Source: an uncultured Spirochaetaceae bacterium
GTDB lineage: Bacteria; Spirochaetota; Spirochaetia; Sphaerochaetales; Sphaerochaetaceae
Length of the DNA stretch: 64,000 bases
Assembly (NCBI GenBank): GCA_944389025.1
Contig: CALXKU010000008.1
Span: forward strand, 1-64,000
Direction of reading: 5' to 3'
Position 1 is the stretch's first letter, and each line of letters starts with the position of its first letter. This document shows positions 16,730-25,943 of this stretch, piece after piece. The position numbers and the translations under genes were made by a program. The notes under the pieces were generated by a model that was given only the letters and a program-made list of their open reading frames with translations, made no database searches and was not told the origin of the DNA.

Positions 16730-18094
16730 ATGAAGAGCTCTGTTATTGATATGACTCGGGAGCCGTTCGGGCGCAACATAATAAGGTTCACAATCCCCCT
16801 TGTTCTGATGTCGATGCTTCAGATCCTTTTCATGGCATGTGATGATATGCTGATTCTAGGCCTTTTCGTCGGAAGCGAGGCTCTTGCCGCCGTCGGAGCC
16901 ACTACATACATCGTAAACCTTTTCATCAATGGTTTCGCAGGTCTTGCAGTGGGGGTGAATGTTGTCGTTGCACAGGCAATCGGAGCTAAGAATGAGGATG
17001 CTGTAAGAAAGGCCGTTCATACTGCGATTCTCTCAAGCGTGGCTCTTGGAATTGCTGTAACATTTATCGGAGAGGCACTTGGCCCCCTTTCTCTTGAGGC
17101 TCTCAATACTCCGGATGATATCATAGCTGAGTCGGCTCTCTATCTCAGGATATATTTCATCAGCGCACCGTTTAACCTGATTTTCAATTTCGCCTCAGCC
17201 ATAATGAGAGCAAAAGGGGATTCTAAACACCCGTTCTGCTACCTTACACTCTCAGGCATTGCGGATATCATACTATGTACAGGATTCGTACTCGTTTTTG
17301 ATATGGGGGTAGGCGGGGTAGCTCTTGGCACCCTTCTAAGCCAGGTCCTTGCTGCCGTTCTTTCCGTGCTTCATCTTGTCAGATGTGAGGATGAGACCCG
17401 ACTAATGCTTGGACGGCTGAGAATTGATCTGAGGATTTTCAAAAGGATACTTCTGGTCGGTATCCCAACAGGGCTGAATAACATGGCATTCTCTTTTTCA
17501 AACATGCAGATGCAGAGTGCGATAAACATCTTCGGCTCAGCAGCCGTTGCCGGGTGTTCAGTCTCTACGACAATGGAGAATTTCATCTATGCGGCGACTA
17601 ATTCCATAATGCAGGCAGTAATAAGCTTCACAGGTCAGAATACCGGAGCAGGTAAGCTTGAGAATGTTCCCAAGATTGTCCGCCTTTCTCTCATATTCAC
17701 TTTCTTAACCGGTAGCCTCCTCGGTTCTCTTGTCTATGTCTTAGGCTATCCGATGCTACCTTTCTTCATAAACCAGGAAGCCGTAGGTTATGCGATGTCA
17801 AGGAATCTTGTCGTGATGCTTCCCTATGGGATATGTGGTGTTATGGAGGTCTATGCCGGTGTTCAGCGTGGCCTCGGGAAAGGACTTTCTCCCACTATAA
17901 TCACACTTCTCGGGGTATGCCTTTTCCGCATCCTATGGGTCCATACCGCCTTCCGGGCTGTGATGACGATTGAGATGCTATTCTTAAGCTATCTGATATC
18001 ATGGAGTGCGACAGCACTGGCTCATTACATTTGTTACAGGTACTATCTGGGAAAGATGATGAAGAGGCGGGAGAAAATCAGAACGGTAGCCTGA
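16730..18094 (+). CDS. MATE family efflux transporter
   Basis: The 454-residue protein has 12 predicted membrane segments and the MATE repeat pattern (NIIRFTIPLVLMSMLQILF at the N-terminus; ILLVGIPTGLNNMAF in the second half). ATG 16730 follows AAGGTG; longer frames upstream lack a ribosome site. It likely exports cationic drugs or metabolites by Na+ or H+ antiport. A second MATE gene lies at 31201-32589. Confidence 0.85.
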   Translation: MKSSVIDMTREPFGRNIIRFTIPLVLMSMLQILFMACDDMLILGLFVGSEALAAVGATTYIVNLFINGFAGLAVGVNVVVAQAIGAKNEDAVRKAVHTAILSSVALGIAVTFIGEALGPLSLEALNTPDDIIAESALYLRIYFISAPFNLIFNFASAIMRAKGDSKHPFCYLTLSGIADIILCTGFVLVFDMGVGGVALGTLLSQVLAAVLSVLHLVRCEDETRLMLGRLRIDLRIFKRILLVGIPTGLNNMAFSFSNMQMQSAINIFGSAAVAGCSVSTTMENFIYAATNSIMQAVISFTGQNTGAGKLENVPKIVRLSLIFTFLTGSLLGSLVYVLGYPMLPFFINQEAVGYAMSRNLVVMLPYGICGVMEVYAGVQRGLGKGLSPTIITLLGVCLFRILWVHTAFRAVMTIEMLFLSYLISWSATALAHYICYRYYLGKMMKRREKIRTVA

Positions 18095-18149
18095 TAGTGT
18101 GAATATGTTTCCTTTTCTTGCGGGATAGGGGCGAAAAGGAAAAGAATTA

Positions 18150-18178
18150 TTGACAAGTACGAATATTGGATACATTAT
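18150..18178 (+). promoter_or_regulatory. Leaderless-type promoter of the DUF1847 gene, overlapping a GntR-like motif
   Basis: TTGACA (18150-18155), 17 bases, CATTAT (18173-18178), then seven bases to ATG 18186, placing the predicted start site at the initiation codon. TGGATACATTAT at 18167-18178 recurs with one change at 20078-20089. Confidence 0.7.
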
Positions 18179-18185
18179 TTTATCT

Positions 18186-18827
18186 ATGAAAGATTATTTC
18201 TGTGCGGAATGCACTCAACACGAATGCAGCAAGAAAGAGAAAGGTGAGCTTCCCTCTAGGTGTCCAATGCGAGATGATGAGCTCATGAAATCCTCCTTTG
18301 CGGAATATGAGAAGAGTGATAACCATGATTTTTATGTCAATTGCAGTGAGATAGAGGCGATAGGGTACTGCCAGTGGACGAGGCTGAGGGAGATAATGGA
18401 GTTCTCCAGACGCATGGGCTATCGTCGCCTCGGTCTGGCTTTCTGCCGTGGACTGAGGAATGAAGCCCGTATAACGGCAAGGATCCTCAGAGAAAACGGT
18501 TTCACAGTCATAAGCGTAATCTGCAAGACCGGAGGTATCGACAAGGACCAGGTTGGGATAAAGCGGAAGGTTCACCCTTCAGAGTACGAACCGATGTGCA
18601 ATCCTGTTGCTCAGGCAATGGCTCTTGAGAGGGCGGAAACGGAATTCAATATCGTGCTCGGACTCTGTGTCGGGCATGACAGCATGTTTTTCAAGTACAC
18701 CCATACAATGACAACTGTGCTTGCAGTCAAGGACAGGGTAACCGGGCATAACCCCCTTGCAGCCATTTACAACTGTGATGGATATTTCAAGACGCGTTTA
18801 AAGGTGGACGATGGAAAAACTGATTAA
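18186..18827 (+). CDS. DUF1847 domain-containing metal-binding protein
   Basis: The 213-residue protein starts CAECTQHECSKK, followed by a further Cys in SRCPM. The rest fits DUF1847: a region with AFCRGLRNEARITARILRENG, ICKTGG, MCNPVAQA, FNIVLGLCVGHD and NPLAAIYNCDGYF. The cysteines suggest an iron-sulfur or zinc site. Function is unknown. It is the first gene of an operon with two GntR regulators and overlaps the first by 17 bases. Start is set by the leaderless promoter; no ribosome site precedes it. Confidence 0.75.
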   Translation: MKDYFCAECTQHECSKKEKGELPSRCPMRDDELMKSSFAEYEKSDNHDFYVNCSEIEAIGYCQWTRLREIMEFSRRMGYRRLGLAFCRGLRNEARITARILRENGFTVISVICKTGGIDKDQVGIKRKVHPSEYEPMCNPVAQAMALERAETEFNIVLGLCVGHDSMFFKYTHTMTTVLAVKDRVTGHNPLAAIYNCDGYFKTRLKVDDGKTD

Positions 18828-19371
18828 ACTTACGACCAAGGAAGAAATTGCAAGCCAGCTTAGGGCCCTGATATTCTCCGGTGAGCTTTCAGACGGGGAG
18901 GAGGTCACGCAGAATGAGGTTGCTGAGAGCCTCTCCCTTTCAAGAATGCCTGTTCGTGAGGCTTTCCTGCTGTTAACGGAAGAAGGTCTTCTTACCAGGC
19001 TTGCCAATCGCCACATCGCTGTGAACGGGATGACTTTTAACCGTGCATCAGCCTACTTCAAGAGGCTCATAGCATCTGATTGCATTGCGCTTGATTATAT
19101 TAAGAGCTTTGAGAATGCGGAAGATGAGATAAGTTGGCATAAGACTCTTCTTTCATCCAGCGATGATGCTTTAATCTCCTCCATATGTACATCCGCCCTA
19201 TGCGGATATATAGAGTATTTCTTTTTAAAGAAAAGAGATGAGAATAGATTCTCTGTTTTAAGAAGAATAGGGGATGATCTTCTTAATGGGAAAATGGAAG
19301 AAGCTAAGAAGAGCTTGAATGGAGTTTATCTCGATATGCTTATCACACAACTGGAGGTGGAATTTGCTTAA
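18811..19371 (+). CDS. GntR family regulator with short C-terminal domain
   Basis: The 186-residue protein has a GntR winged helix at residues 8-75 (ASQLRALIFSGEL; VTQNEVAESLSLSRMPVREAF). The C-terminal part is about 110 residues, shorter than a full FCD domain and without the usual metal-binding histidine set, so effector binding may be altered. It overlaps both neighbours, indicating tight translational coupling. With the next gene it probably controls the DUF1847 operon and the carboxylate operon at 20.1-22.9 kb. Confidence 0.8.
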   Translation: MEKLIKLTTKEEIASQLRALIFSGELSDGEEVTQNEVAESLSLSRMPVREAFLLLTEEGLLTRLANRHIAVNGMTFNRASAYFKRLIASDCIALDYIKSFENAEDEISWHKTLLSSSDDALISSICTSALCGYIEYFFLKKRDENRFSVLRRIGDDLLNGKMEEAKKSLNGVYLDMLITQLEVEFA

Positions 19372-20023
19372 AAGCCTGAGACCCATAGAGATGCTTCCTG
19401 CAAGAGAAAGAGTAGCCTCTGCTCTGAGGAAAGCCATTATGAGCCGTTATTTCAAGAAAGGGGAGGAGCTGAGTATAGATAAGGTTGCCGCAATGCTTGG
19501 CGTATCTGCCACCCCTGTAAGAGAAGCTTATCAGATACTTTCATCAGAAGGGCTTATCAAGCTTAGGCCGAATAAAGGTGCAATAGTAATAGGAATGAAT
19601 GAGAAATGGGTGCGCGACCATTTCGGGGTGCGTGCGGTCCTGGAGGCGGAGGCCGCACGACTTACGGCAATAAACGCGGCAGACACGTCCGCACTTGAAC
19701 AGATAGTCACCCAATCCGGTAATCTGATTGAAAATGGGGACTATTCCTCGTATGCAGATTTAAATCAGGCCTTCCACCTTGCTATATGGAATCTCTGCGG
19801 CAATGAGAAACTGAAATCTATGGTATCGAATCTATGGAACGGGCTTTCTCTTGGTGCACGTGTGACGGTAGAGGAATATGCGAGGATATCGATCACGGAG
19901 CATATCGAGATTTTCCATAGGATAGAGGAGAGGGATGGCGATGGGGCTTACAGGCTCATGTATAAGCATATAATCAGAAGCATGGAGAGCATGCTTACCC
20001 ACCTTGCGGAAGATGACAGCTAA
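19364..20023 (+). CDS. GntR family regulator (FCD type)
   Basis: The predicted start is TTG 19364, six bases after GGAGG and inside the end of the preceding gene; this gives 219 residues. The GntR winged helix spans residues 10-75 (RVASALRKAIMSRYF; AAMLGVSATPVREAYQIL), and an all-helical FCD domain follows (FGVRAVLEAEAARL; LNQAFHLAIWNLCGNEKL; EHIEIFHRIEERD) with the aspartate/histidine pattern of metal-dependent FCD regulators. FCD members typically sense organic acids, which suits the downstream tartrate/fumarate-type genes. Confidence 0.85.
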   Translation: MLKSLRPIEMLPARERVASALRKAIMSRYFKKGEELSIDKVAAMLGVSATPVREAYQILSSEGLIKLRPNKGAIVIGMNEKWVRDHFGVRAVLEAEAARLTAINAADTSALEQIVTQSGNLIENGDYSSYADLNQAFHLAIWNLCGNEKLKSMVSNLWNGLSLGARVTVEEYARISITEHIEIFHRIEERDGDGAYRLMYKHIIRSMESMLTHLAEDDS

Positions 20024-20039
20024 AAAAAGAAATTTTTTC

Positions 20040-20067
20040 TTGACAACCCGGAATAATGGTATATTAT
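20040..20067 (+). promoter_or_regulatory. Promoter of the SLC13-dehydratase operon
   Basis: TTGACA (20040-20045), 16 bases, TATTAT (20062-20067). Transcription should start near 20074. The gene has a normal leader with AAGGAGG before ATG 20123. Confidence 0.75.
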
Positions 20068-20077
20068 CGTAAATAAA

Positions 20078-20089
20078 TGGATACAATAT
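20078..20089 (+). promoter_or_regulatory. Candidate GntR operator
   Basis: TGGATACAATAT lies just after the predicted start site of the transporter operon and matches TGGATACATTAT at 18167 at 11 of 12 positions. Placement downstream of the start would give repression. Confidence 0.5.
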
Positions 20090-20122
20090 CAAAAATCAGA
20101 TATTGAATTTAAGGAGGGATAT

Positions 20123-21397
20123 ATGAGTTCTGCTGTTATTACACTGCTATTTCTAGTTTTTGCAGTAGTGATGTTCGTATGGGAAAAGATTCCTCTCGCA
20201 CTTACCAGCATGATCGTATGTATTGGTCTTGTGCTTACGGGAGTTCTTGAACCGGCTGCCGCATTCTCTGGCTTTGTGGACACGAACGTAATTCTTTTTG
20301 TCGCCATGTTCATTGTCGGCGGTGCGTTCTTCGAGACCGGTATGGCAGACAGGGTAGGAGGTCTTGTCACAAGGTTTGCAAAGACGGAAAGACAGACTAT
20401 TGTCGCTGTAATGCTCGTAACAGGTCTTATGAGTGGTTTCCTTTCAAACACGGGAACGGCTGCCGTTCTGATTCCTGTTGTTATCGGTATCGCATCAAAG
20501 TCCGGCTATTCAAGATCCAGACTTCTTCTTCCCCTTGTTTTCGCTGCGGCAATGGGTGGGAACCTGTCACTCATCGGAGCTCCTGGAAGTATGATCGCCC
20601 AGAGTGCTCTTCAGGATGTGGGGCTCAAGTTTGGATTCTTTGAATATGCGTTCACAGGGCTTCCTCTCCTCATTTGCGGTATAGTATACTTCGCACTTTT
20701 CGGCTACAAGCTTCTTCCGGATGCTTCAAAATGTGTTCCTACCGATACAATCTTTGATGAGAAACCGCAGACTAAGGATGTTCCCGCATGGAAGCAGTGG
20801 GCAAGTCTTATAATTCTTGTCCTCACGGTTCTTGCCATGATTTTTGAGGACTTCATTGGGATACCACTCTACGTTTCCGGATGTATTGGTGCAATTCTCC
20901 TTGTACTTACTGGCGTAATGTCAGAGAAGCAGGCTTATAAGAGTATCGACATGCAGACGATATTCCTCTTCGGCGGAACTCTCGCACTTGCTGAGGCTCT
21001 TGAGACCAGTGGGGCTGGTGCGATGGTTGCGGATGCTGTTATCGGACTTTGCGGTTCGAACCCGTCTCCGTTTGTCCTTACGTTTGTAATCTTCATGATT
21101 GCATGTGTGCTTACAAACTTCATGAGCAACACAGCTACTACAGCACTTCTCGTTCCAATTGCACTTAGTATCGCAACAGAGCTCGGTGCGGATCCTAAGG
21201 CTGTTTTAATGGCGACCGTCATTGGTGGAAGCTGCGCTTACGCAACTCCTATCGGAATGCCTGCAAACACGATGGTTATCGGAGCAGGTGGATACCGCTT
21301 CATGGATTATGTCAAGGCTGGTCTTCCTTTGATCGTTATTGCGATAGTCGTAAACATGATTCTTCTTCCTATTTTCTTCCCGTTCTTCCCGGGTTGA
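20123..21397 (+). CDS. SLC13/DASS family anion permease
   Basis: The 424-residue membrane protein has about 11-12 segments and the two SNT motifs of divalent anion/Na+ symporters: GFLSNTGTAAVLIP (about residue 110) and NFMSNTATTALLVP (about residue 335), which form the sodium and carboxylate sites. Linkage to a class I hydro-lyase suggests import of tartrate, malate or fumarate. The ribosome site is AAGGAGG. Confidence 0.8.
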   Translation: MSSAVITLLFLVFAVVMFVWEKIPLALTSMIVCIGLVLTGVLEPAAAFSGFVDTNVILFVAMFIVGGAFFETGMADRVGGLVTRFAKTERQTIVAVMLVTGLMSGFLSNTGTAAVLIPVVIGIASKSGYSRSRLLLPLVFAAAMGGNLSLIGAPGSMIAQSALQDVGLKFGFFEYAFTGLPLLICGIVYFALFGYKLLPDASKCVPTDTIFDEKPQTKDVPAWKQWASLIILVLTVLAMIFEDFIGIPLYVSGCIGAILLVLTGVMSEKQAYKSIDMQTIFLFGGTLALAEALETSGAGAMVADAVIGLCGSNPSPFVLTFVIFMIACVLTNFMSNTATTALLVPIALSIATELGADPKAVLMATVIGGSCAYATPIGMPANTMVIGAGGYRFMDYVKAGLPLIVIAIVVNMILLPIFFPFFPG

Positions 21398-21418
21398 TTG
21401 ATATAAGCGAGGTTTTAT

Positions 21419-22318
21419 ATGGAAAACAAAACAGAAAGAGAAAAGATGACACATTTGATGGCTTCATTCATCTCATATGTTTCAAAAAAGCTTCCTGATG
21501 ATGTCGAGAAGAAACTTGCAGAGCTCAGGAAAATTGAGACAGGGGATTTGGCAAGCACAATTTATGATACCATGGCAAAGAATCAGAAGCTTGCATGGGA
21601 TCTAGATCGCCCTTGCTGCCAGGATACTGGAGTGTTGCAGTTCTGGGTAAAGTGTGGAACGAAGTTCCCCCTTATCGATGAGCTTGAAAGCCTTTTGAAG
21701 GATGCTGTTGTCGAATCCACATTCTCAATGCCCCTCAGGCATAACAGTGTTGAGACTTTCGATGAGTACAATACGGGTCGCAATGTTGGAAAAGGCACTC
21801 CTACAGTATTCTGGGATATAGTTCCAAATTCTGATAAGGTCGAAATTTATACTTACATGGCTGGTGGCGGATGCACACTCCCGGGAAAGGCTGGAGTTCT
21901 CATGCCGGGAATGGGCTATGAAGGGGTCACGAAATTCGTTCTGGATGTCATGACCAGCTATGGACTCAATGCTTGTCCTCCTCTTTTGGTCGGAGTTGGT
22001 GTCGCGACAAGTGTTGAAACCGCGGCACTACTATCCAAGAAGGCACTTATGAGACCTATCGGAAGCCATAACAGCAACGAACGTGCCGCAGCTATGGAGA
22101 AGCTCTTGGAAGATGGAATAAACTCAATCGGTCTCGGTCCTCAGGGCATGGGTGGAAAGATGTCCGTGATGGGTGTGAATATCGAGAATACGGCACGCCA
22201 TCCATCTACGATTGGAGTAGCTGTTAATGTTGGCTGTTGGTCACATCGCCGTGGTCATATCATTTTCGATAAGAATCTCAACTACGAGATTACGACACAT
22301 TCAGGAGTTACATTATGA
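21419..22318 (+). CDS. ttdA: Fumarate hydratase/tartrate dehydratase alpha subunit (class I)
   Basis: The 299-residue protein matches the iron-sulfur N-terminal unit of class I fumarases. Cluster ligands are expected at the cysteines in [21 protein letters not shown] and VNVGCW. It converts fumarate to malate or dehydrates L-tartrate to oxaloacetate together with the beta subunit. The two-subunit arrangement is shared by TtdAB and by split fumarases, so substrate is undecided; the gene symbol is provisional. It overlaps the beta subunit by four bases. Confidence 0.75.
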   Translation: MENKTEREKMTHLMASFISYVSKKLPDDVEKKLAELRKIETGDLASTIYDTMAKNQKLAWDLDRPCCQDTGVLQFWVKCGTKFPLIDELESLLKDAVVESTFSMPLRHNSVETFDEYNTGRNVGKGTPTVFWDIVPNSDKVEIYTYMAGGGCTLPGKAGVLMPGMGYEGVTKFVLDVMTSYGLNACPPLLVGVGVATSVETAALLSKKALMRPIGSHNSNERAAAMEKLLEDGINSIGLGPQGMGGKMSVMGVNIENTARHPSTIGVAVNVGCWSHRRGHIIFDKNLNYEITTHSGVTL

Positions 22319-22929
22319 GTGAGAAGAAAATATTGACAACCCCAATAAAAGATGAAGATTTGAAGGATATTCATGTAGGAGACATAATCTACCTTACCGG
22401 TCATATCGTAACATGCAGGGATGTGGCACATCGTCGTCTCATTGAAGAAAAGATGCCTCTTCCCGTCGATATAAAGGGAGGTGCTATCCTTCACGCAGGT
22501 CCTATTATTAAGCCGCTTGAGAACGATAAGTTCCAGATGGTATCCGTCGGTCCTACTACGAGTATGAGAATGGAGAAGTTCGAATATGAGTTCATCAAAG
22601 AAACTGGTGTGAAACTCGTGGTTGGAAAAGGTGGAATGGGTGAGGGCACTCAGAGAGGATGCAAGGAGTTCAAAGCACTTCATTGCGTATTCCCCGCAGG
22701 ATGTGCCGTTCTTGCTGCGACAGAGGTAGAGGAGATTGAGGATGCCCAGTGGAGGGATCTTGGAATGCCTGAAACACTTTGGGTATGCAGGGTCAAGGAA
22801 TTCGGACCTCTTATCGTATCGATCGACACTGATGGACGCAACATGTTCGAGGAGAAGAAGGTCGAGTACAACAGGAGGAAGGATGAGGCTTATGAAGAGA
22901 TTTGTAAGCACGTGAAATTCATCAAATAA
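22315..22929 (+). CDS. ttdB: Fumarate hydratase/tartrate dehydratase beta subunit
   Basis: The 204-residue partner starts at the ATGA overlap. It has [22 protein letters not shown] (substrate arginine/histidine loop), [18 protein letters not shown] and VGKGGMG, all typical of the class I hydro-lyase C-terminal domain. A strong terminator follows, closing the operon. Confidence 0.75.
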   Translation: MSEKKILTTPIKDEDLKDIHVGDIIYLTGHIVTCRDVAHRRLIEEKMPLPVDIKGGAILHAGPIIKPLENDKFQMVSVGPTTSMRMEKFEYEFIKETGVKLVVGKGGMGEGTQRGCKEFKALHCVFPAGCAVLAATEVEEIEDAQWRDLGMPETLWVCRVKEFGPLIVSIDTDGRNMFEEKKVEYNRRKDEAYEEICKHVKFIK

Positions 22930-22959
22930 GCGTAAAGAATCATAATTATCTGATTTCTT

Positions 22960-22996
22960 CTAAGGGGTTTGCTCATGCAGGCTCCTTAGTCTTTTT
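22960..22996 (+). terminator. Intrinsic terminator after ttdB
   Basis: A 13-bp stem (three G-U pairs) spans CTAAGGGGTTTGC and GCAGGCTCCTTAG around a TCAT loop, followed by TCTTTTT. It reaches the stop codon of the convergent peptidase. Confidence 0.85.
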
Positions 22997-24119
22997 AAGA
23001 TAGGTCTGTGATTTCCAGGATGTAATCATATCCGAGATCCATTCCCGTTCTATAGCTTGAAATCCTCATTTTCTCTTCTCTTGTGTGCTGCCCATGGAAT
23101 TCGACAATGCCGATGCATATTGCCGGGATTCCAAGGGACAGGGGGATGTTCGCATCCGTGGATGATGCCTTTCTCTCTGTTTTAAGCCCATAGTTTTTCA
23201 TGACTTTCTCTGCCGATTTTTCCATCCATGAGATATCGACATCGCTTGAGCATGGCCTTATTCCGATACACTCATAACTGATTGAAGCATCGCTGAGAGA
23301 AGAGAAAGAGCCGATGACGCTTTTAAAAGCAGAATGCATTCTCTCTAGCGCTTTCTTTTCTGTGGATCTGAACTCATAAGTGCACTCGGCATATTCCGCG
23401 ATAGTGTTTACGCTGGTTCCTCCACTTATCGTACCGACATTGTATGTCGTTTTTCCAAGAGATGAGACATCCTGCTTGTAAAGCTCTGCAATTATCTCTG
23501 AAAGGAGTGCAATCGCATTACGTTTACCATAGTCTTTGAATGAATGCCCGCCTTCGGTCTTGACTTTGATAAGATATCTCTCGCTTCCGACGGCAGTGTT
23601 TACGATGCCGTTTCCCAAGCATTCATCAAATGTCGTAAAACTTCTGATCCTTGCTCCATAGGTCTCAAAGAGCTTTATTACTCCCTTGAGATTTCCAAGC
23701 CCCTCTTCCGAAGCGTTGCATACGAATAGGATGCCTCTTTCTGTTTCGGGTTTTGTCTTGAAAAAATGAAGTGCATACATCAAAAGTGCGACGAATGATG
23801 CCGTGTCATCCCCGCATCCTGGGGAGTATATGTAGTCTCCTTCCTCTATGAAAGGTAGAGGAGCTGTATCGGGGAAGACCACATCCGTGTGGGCTGCAAA
23901 CACATCAAGCTCTACAGAGCCATCATCGTTATAAGGGATTATCACATTATTAGCATCATCGATGAATGCGGATGAGATTTCATCCCCTTTAAGATAATTT
24001 AAAATGAACTCCGCTCTCTTTTCCTCGTTTAATGATGGAGCGGGAATAGGGCAGACTGTCCTCAGCAGGGACATTGCCTTATCGAAATAAAGTGTTGAGA
24101 ATTCACCTTTCTTAAGCAT
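22995..24119 (-). CDS. M20 family metallopeptidase
   Basis: The 374-residue enzyme has the M20 di-zinc pattern: AAHTDVVF (about 73), GCGDDTASF (about 103), the catalytic glutamates in CNASEEGLGN (about 137), a dimerisation lid, and EFHGQHTREE at the C-terminus. It resembles the PepT/PepV side of the family and probably cleaves small peptides or acyl-amino acids. The upstream ATG at 24128 overlaps the -10 box TATAAT, so the true start is most likely ATG 24119, seven bases after that box. Confidence 0.8.
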   Translation of the reverse strand: MLKKGEFSTLYFDKAMSLLRTVCPIPAPSLNEEKRAEFILNYLKGDEISSAFIDDANNVIIPYNDDGSVELDVFAAHTDVVFPDTAPLPFIEEGDYIYSPGCGDDTASFVALLMYALHFFKTKPETERGILFVCNASEEGLGNLKGVIKLFETYGARIRSFTTFDECLGNGIVNTAVGSERYLIKVKTEGGHSFKDYGKRNAIALLSEIIAELYKQDVSSLGKTTYNVGTISGGTSVNTIAEYAECTYEFRSTEKKALERMHSAFKSVIGSFSSLSDASISYECIGIRPCSSDVDISWMEKSAEKVMKNYGLKTERKASSTDANIPLSLGIPAICIGIVEFHGQHTREEKMRISSYRTGMDLGYDYILEITDLS

Positions 24120-24126
24120 GTATTTC

Positions 24127-24156
24127 ATTATATTAACAAGCTAAGAAAGAGTGCAA
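24127..24156 (-). promoter_or_regulatory. Leaderless-type promoter of the M20 peptidase
   Basis: Minus strand: TTGCAC, 18 bases, TATAAT, then seven bases to ATG 24119. Confidence 0.65.
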
Positions 24157-24196
24157 CGACAGCTAAAAGAAAACATATTGATAATATTAAGATTGA

Positions 24197-24227
24197 CAAT
24201 GTTAACATTGACAATTTTAAAATTATC
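24197..24227. promoter_or_regulatory. Double palindrome before the DUF234 ATPase
   Basis: CAATGTTAACATTG (24197-24210) is a perfect 14-bp palindrome. GACAATTTTAAAATTATC (24210-24227) is a nearly perfect one. They lie across the -35 and spacer of the gene's promoter, as expected for an autoregulatory operator. Confidence 0.5.
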
Positions 24228-24237
24228 AAAATATAAT
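24208..24237 (+). promoter_or_regulatory. Leaderless-type promoter of the DUF234 ATPase
   Basis: TTGACA (24208-24213), 18 bases, TATAAT (24232-24237), then six bases to ATG 24244. No Shine-Dalgarno is present. Confidence 0.75.
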
Positions 24238-24243
24238 ATAGGC

Positions 24244-25632
24244 ATGAGTACTTTTGTTGCCAGAGATAAGGATCTGTTCCGTCTAGAGTCTTTATGGAAT
24301 AAGGATGAATTCAATTTTGTTGCAGTTTATGGAAGGAGAAGGGTCGGTAAAACGGCATTAATCCGTGAATTTGTAAAGAACAAACCTCATCTGTATTTTC
24401 AAGCAACAAAAGATAAGCAATTCAATCTTGTAAATTTTTCCGCCTCCATCGGGAAAACTTTTTTCGGCTCTGCTGATATTCCTCCTTTTACTTCGTTTGC
24501 ATCTGCGTTATCTGTTTTTTTTACCCATCTTGATAAGAGTACTGGATTTGTCTTGATTTTGGATGAAGTTTCATATCTCGCAGAATCTGATGATACCTTT
24601 TTAAGCGTATTGCAAAGCTTTGTAGATAATGAGTTTCCTTCTTCAAAACTGATGCTTATTCTTTGTGGTTCAAATTCGACATTCATGGAAGAGAATGTTC
24701 TAGGTTTGAAAAGTCCTGTATATGGCAGACGGGCTTTTCCGATGAAGGTAATACCATTTTCTCTAAGCGAGACCGCTTTGATGCTGCCCTCATGGACACT
24801 GGAGGAAATAGCTCAAGCTCATGCAATAACAGGGGGAATTCCCTATTATCTTTCATTTTTGAAAGAGCATGAAAATATAAGGGAAGCAATAAAAGAAGAA
24901 TTCTTTACACCAGGGGGAAGACTTCTTACCGAGGCAAGACTGTTATTGATGATGGAACTGAGAGCCGTGGATATGTACGAGAGTATTCTCTACCTCATTG
25001 CTCGTGGGAACAATGAAGTATCGAATATTTCTTCTAAAAGTGGAAAGGACAAAGCTGTGGTAAGCCAAGCTCTTGCGAATCTAGCTCGTCTTGGAATCAC
25101 AAAAAGAAGAGAGCCTTTTGAGGGTGTAGGTGTTGCAAGAGGATGGAATATAGAAGATGGATATTTCCTTTTTTTCTATAAATATGTTTTTCCATATATA
25201 TCTTCTATTGAGTTCGATGCTGGGGATGCTGCTTTCAATTCAGCTGTTTCAGATATCGATACTTTTACAGGAAGGGAAATGGAGAAAGTGTTCAGAAGAT
25301 ATATCCTGACTTCTTATATAAGACCTGTGAGTAAGATAGCAGGAATAGAGTTTCCTAATCCAAAATCAAAACAAAATGAAGAGATTGATTTAGTAGCTCT
25401 GATTCCCCCTGATGCAATGCTTTTCGGCGAGTGCAAGTGGAAAAGAGCAAAAGTAGATATAAGTGTATATAATCTGCTCCAAAGAAGGGCTGAGATGGCA
25501 TATCCAAAAGTTAAAAACAAGTTTTACTCTATACTTTCCCGTTCTGGATATGAAGATAATCTTATAAAGCTTGCAGATACAATTGATAATCTTCTGCTTC
25601 TTACCCCTGAAGATATCTTAAGAAAAACGTAA
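24244..25632 (+). CDS. Archaeal-type P-loop ATPase with DUF234 domain
   Basis: The 462-residue protein has an AAA-type ATPase domain with Walker A YGRRRVGKTALI (about residue 30), Walker B FVLILDEVSYL, and ILCGSNSTFMEE. A winged helix follows, then a C-terminal DUF234 domain (residues about 320-460) carrying a PD-(D/E)XK-like signature: EEIDLVALIPPD and GECKWKR. These ATPases are widespread, often mobile, and of unknown role; nuclease or toxin-like roles have been proposed. It is a single gene and AT-richer than its neighbours, consistent with transfer. Confidence 0.75.
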   Translation: MSTFVARDKDLFRLESLWNKDEFNFVAVYGRRRVGKTALIREFVKNKPHLYFQATKDKQFNLVNFSASIGKTFFGSADIPPFTSFASALSVFFTHLDKSTGFVLILDEVSYLAESDDTFLSVLQSFVDNEFPSSKLMLILCGSNSTFMEENVLGLKSPVYGRRAFPMKVIPFSLSETALMLPSWTLEEIAQAHAITGGIPYYLSFLKEHENIREAIKEEFFTPGGRLLTEARLLLMMELRAVDMYESILYLIARGNNEVSNISSKSGKDKAVVSQALANLARLGITKRREPFEGVGVARGWNIEDGYFLFFYKYVFPYISSIEFDAGDAAFNSAVSDIDTFTGREMEKVFRRYILTSYIRPVSKIAGIEFPNPKSKQNEEIDLVALIPPDAMLFGECKWKRAKVDISVYNLLQRRAEMAYPKVKNKFYSILSRSGYEDNLIKLADTIDNLLLLTPEDILRKT

Positions 25633-25943
25633 ACTTTGTTAGATTATTTTGAATTTAGATACCTGTTGCTAAAGTTTGGAATCATCGCTTACTTTATCGC
25701 TTGAATTGCCGCTTATGGGTATAAAAATATCTATATAATACGTTTGTGTATTCTTGGTTTTTCCAGTTTAAAGCCGTAAATAAACTTCAAATTTAAAACA
25801 TATCTGGTTGTTCTTAGGTGGGAACTGATTTAAAAAAGAATAGCGCTCTTTGCGGAGAGTGCCTTCGAATCCCTTTTAACATCTTTCTAGGCATGATAAG
25901 GACCTACTTTCTTCTCTTTTTTCTTTGCAATATAATCTCATCC
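25633..25943 (+). other. Intergenic stretch before the UvrA2-like gene
   Basis: About 310 AT-rich bases with no convincing gene. It contains short direct repeats of ATCGCTT/CCGCTTA near 25685-25715, a weak hairpin (GCGCTCT..AGAGTGC) near 25843-25862, and the UvrA2 promoter at its right end. The in-frame extension of the next gene from 25818 is not protein-like. Confidence 0.5.
25931..25936 (+). promoter_or_regulatory. -10 box of the UvrA2-like gene
   Basis: TATAAT is followed by seven bases and ATG 25944, with no Shine-Dalgarno. The -35 region is a poor match. Confidence 0.55.

Noticed and set aside
24190-24240. Repeated ATTGACA units as a CRISPR-like array
   Set aside because: Only two to three short copies without regular spacers; they are better explained as promoter plus palindromic operators.
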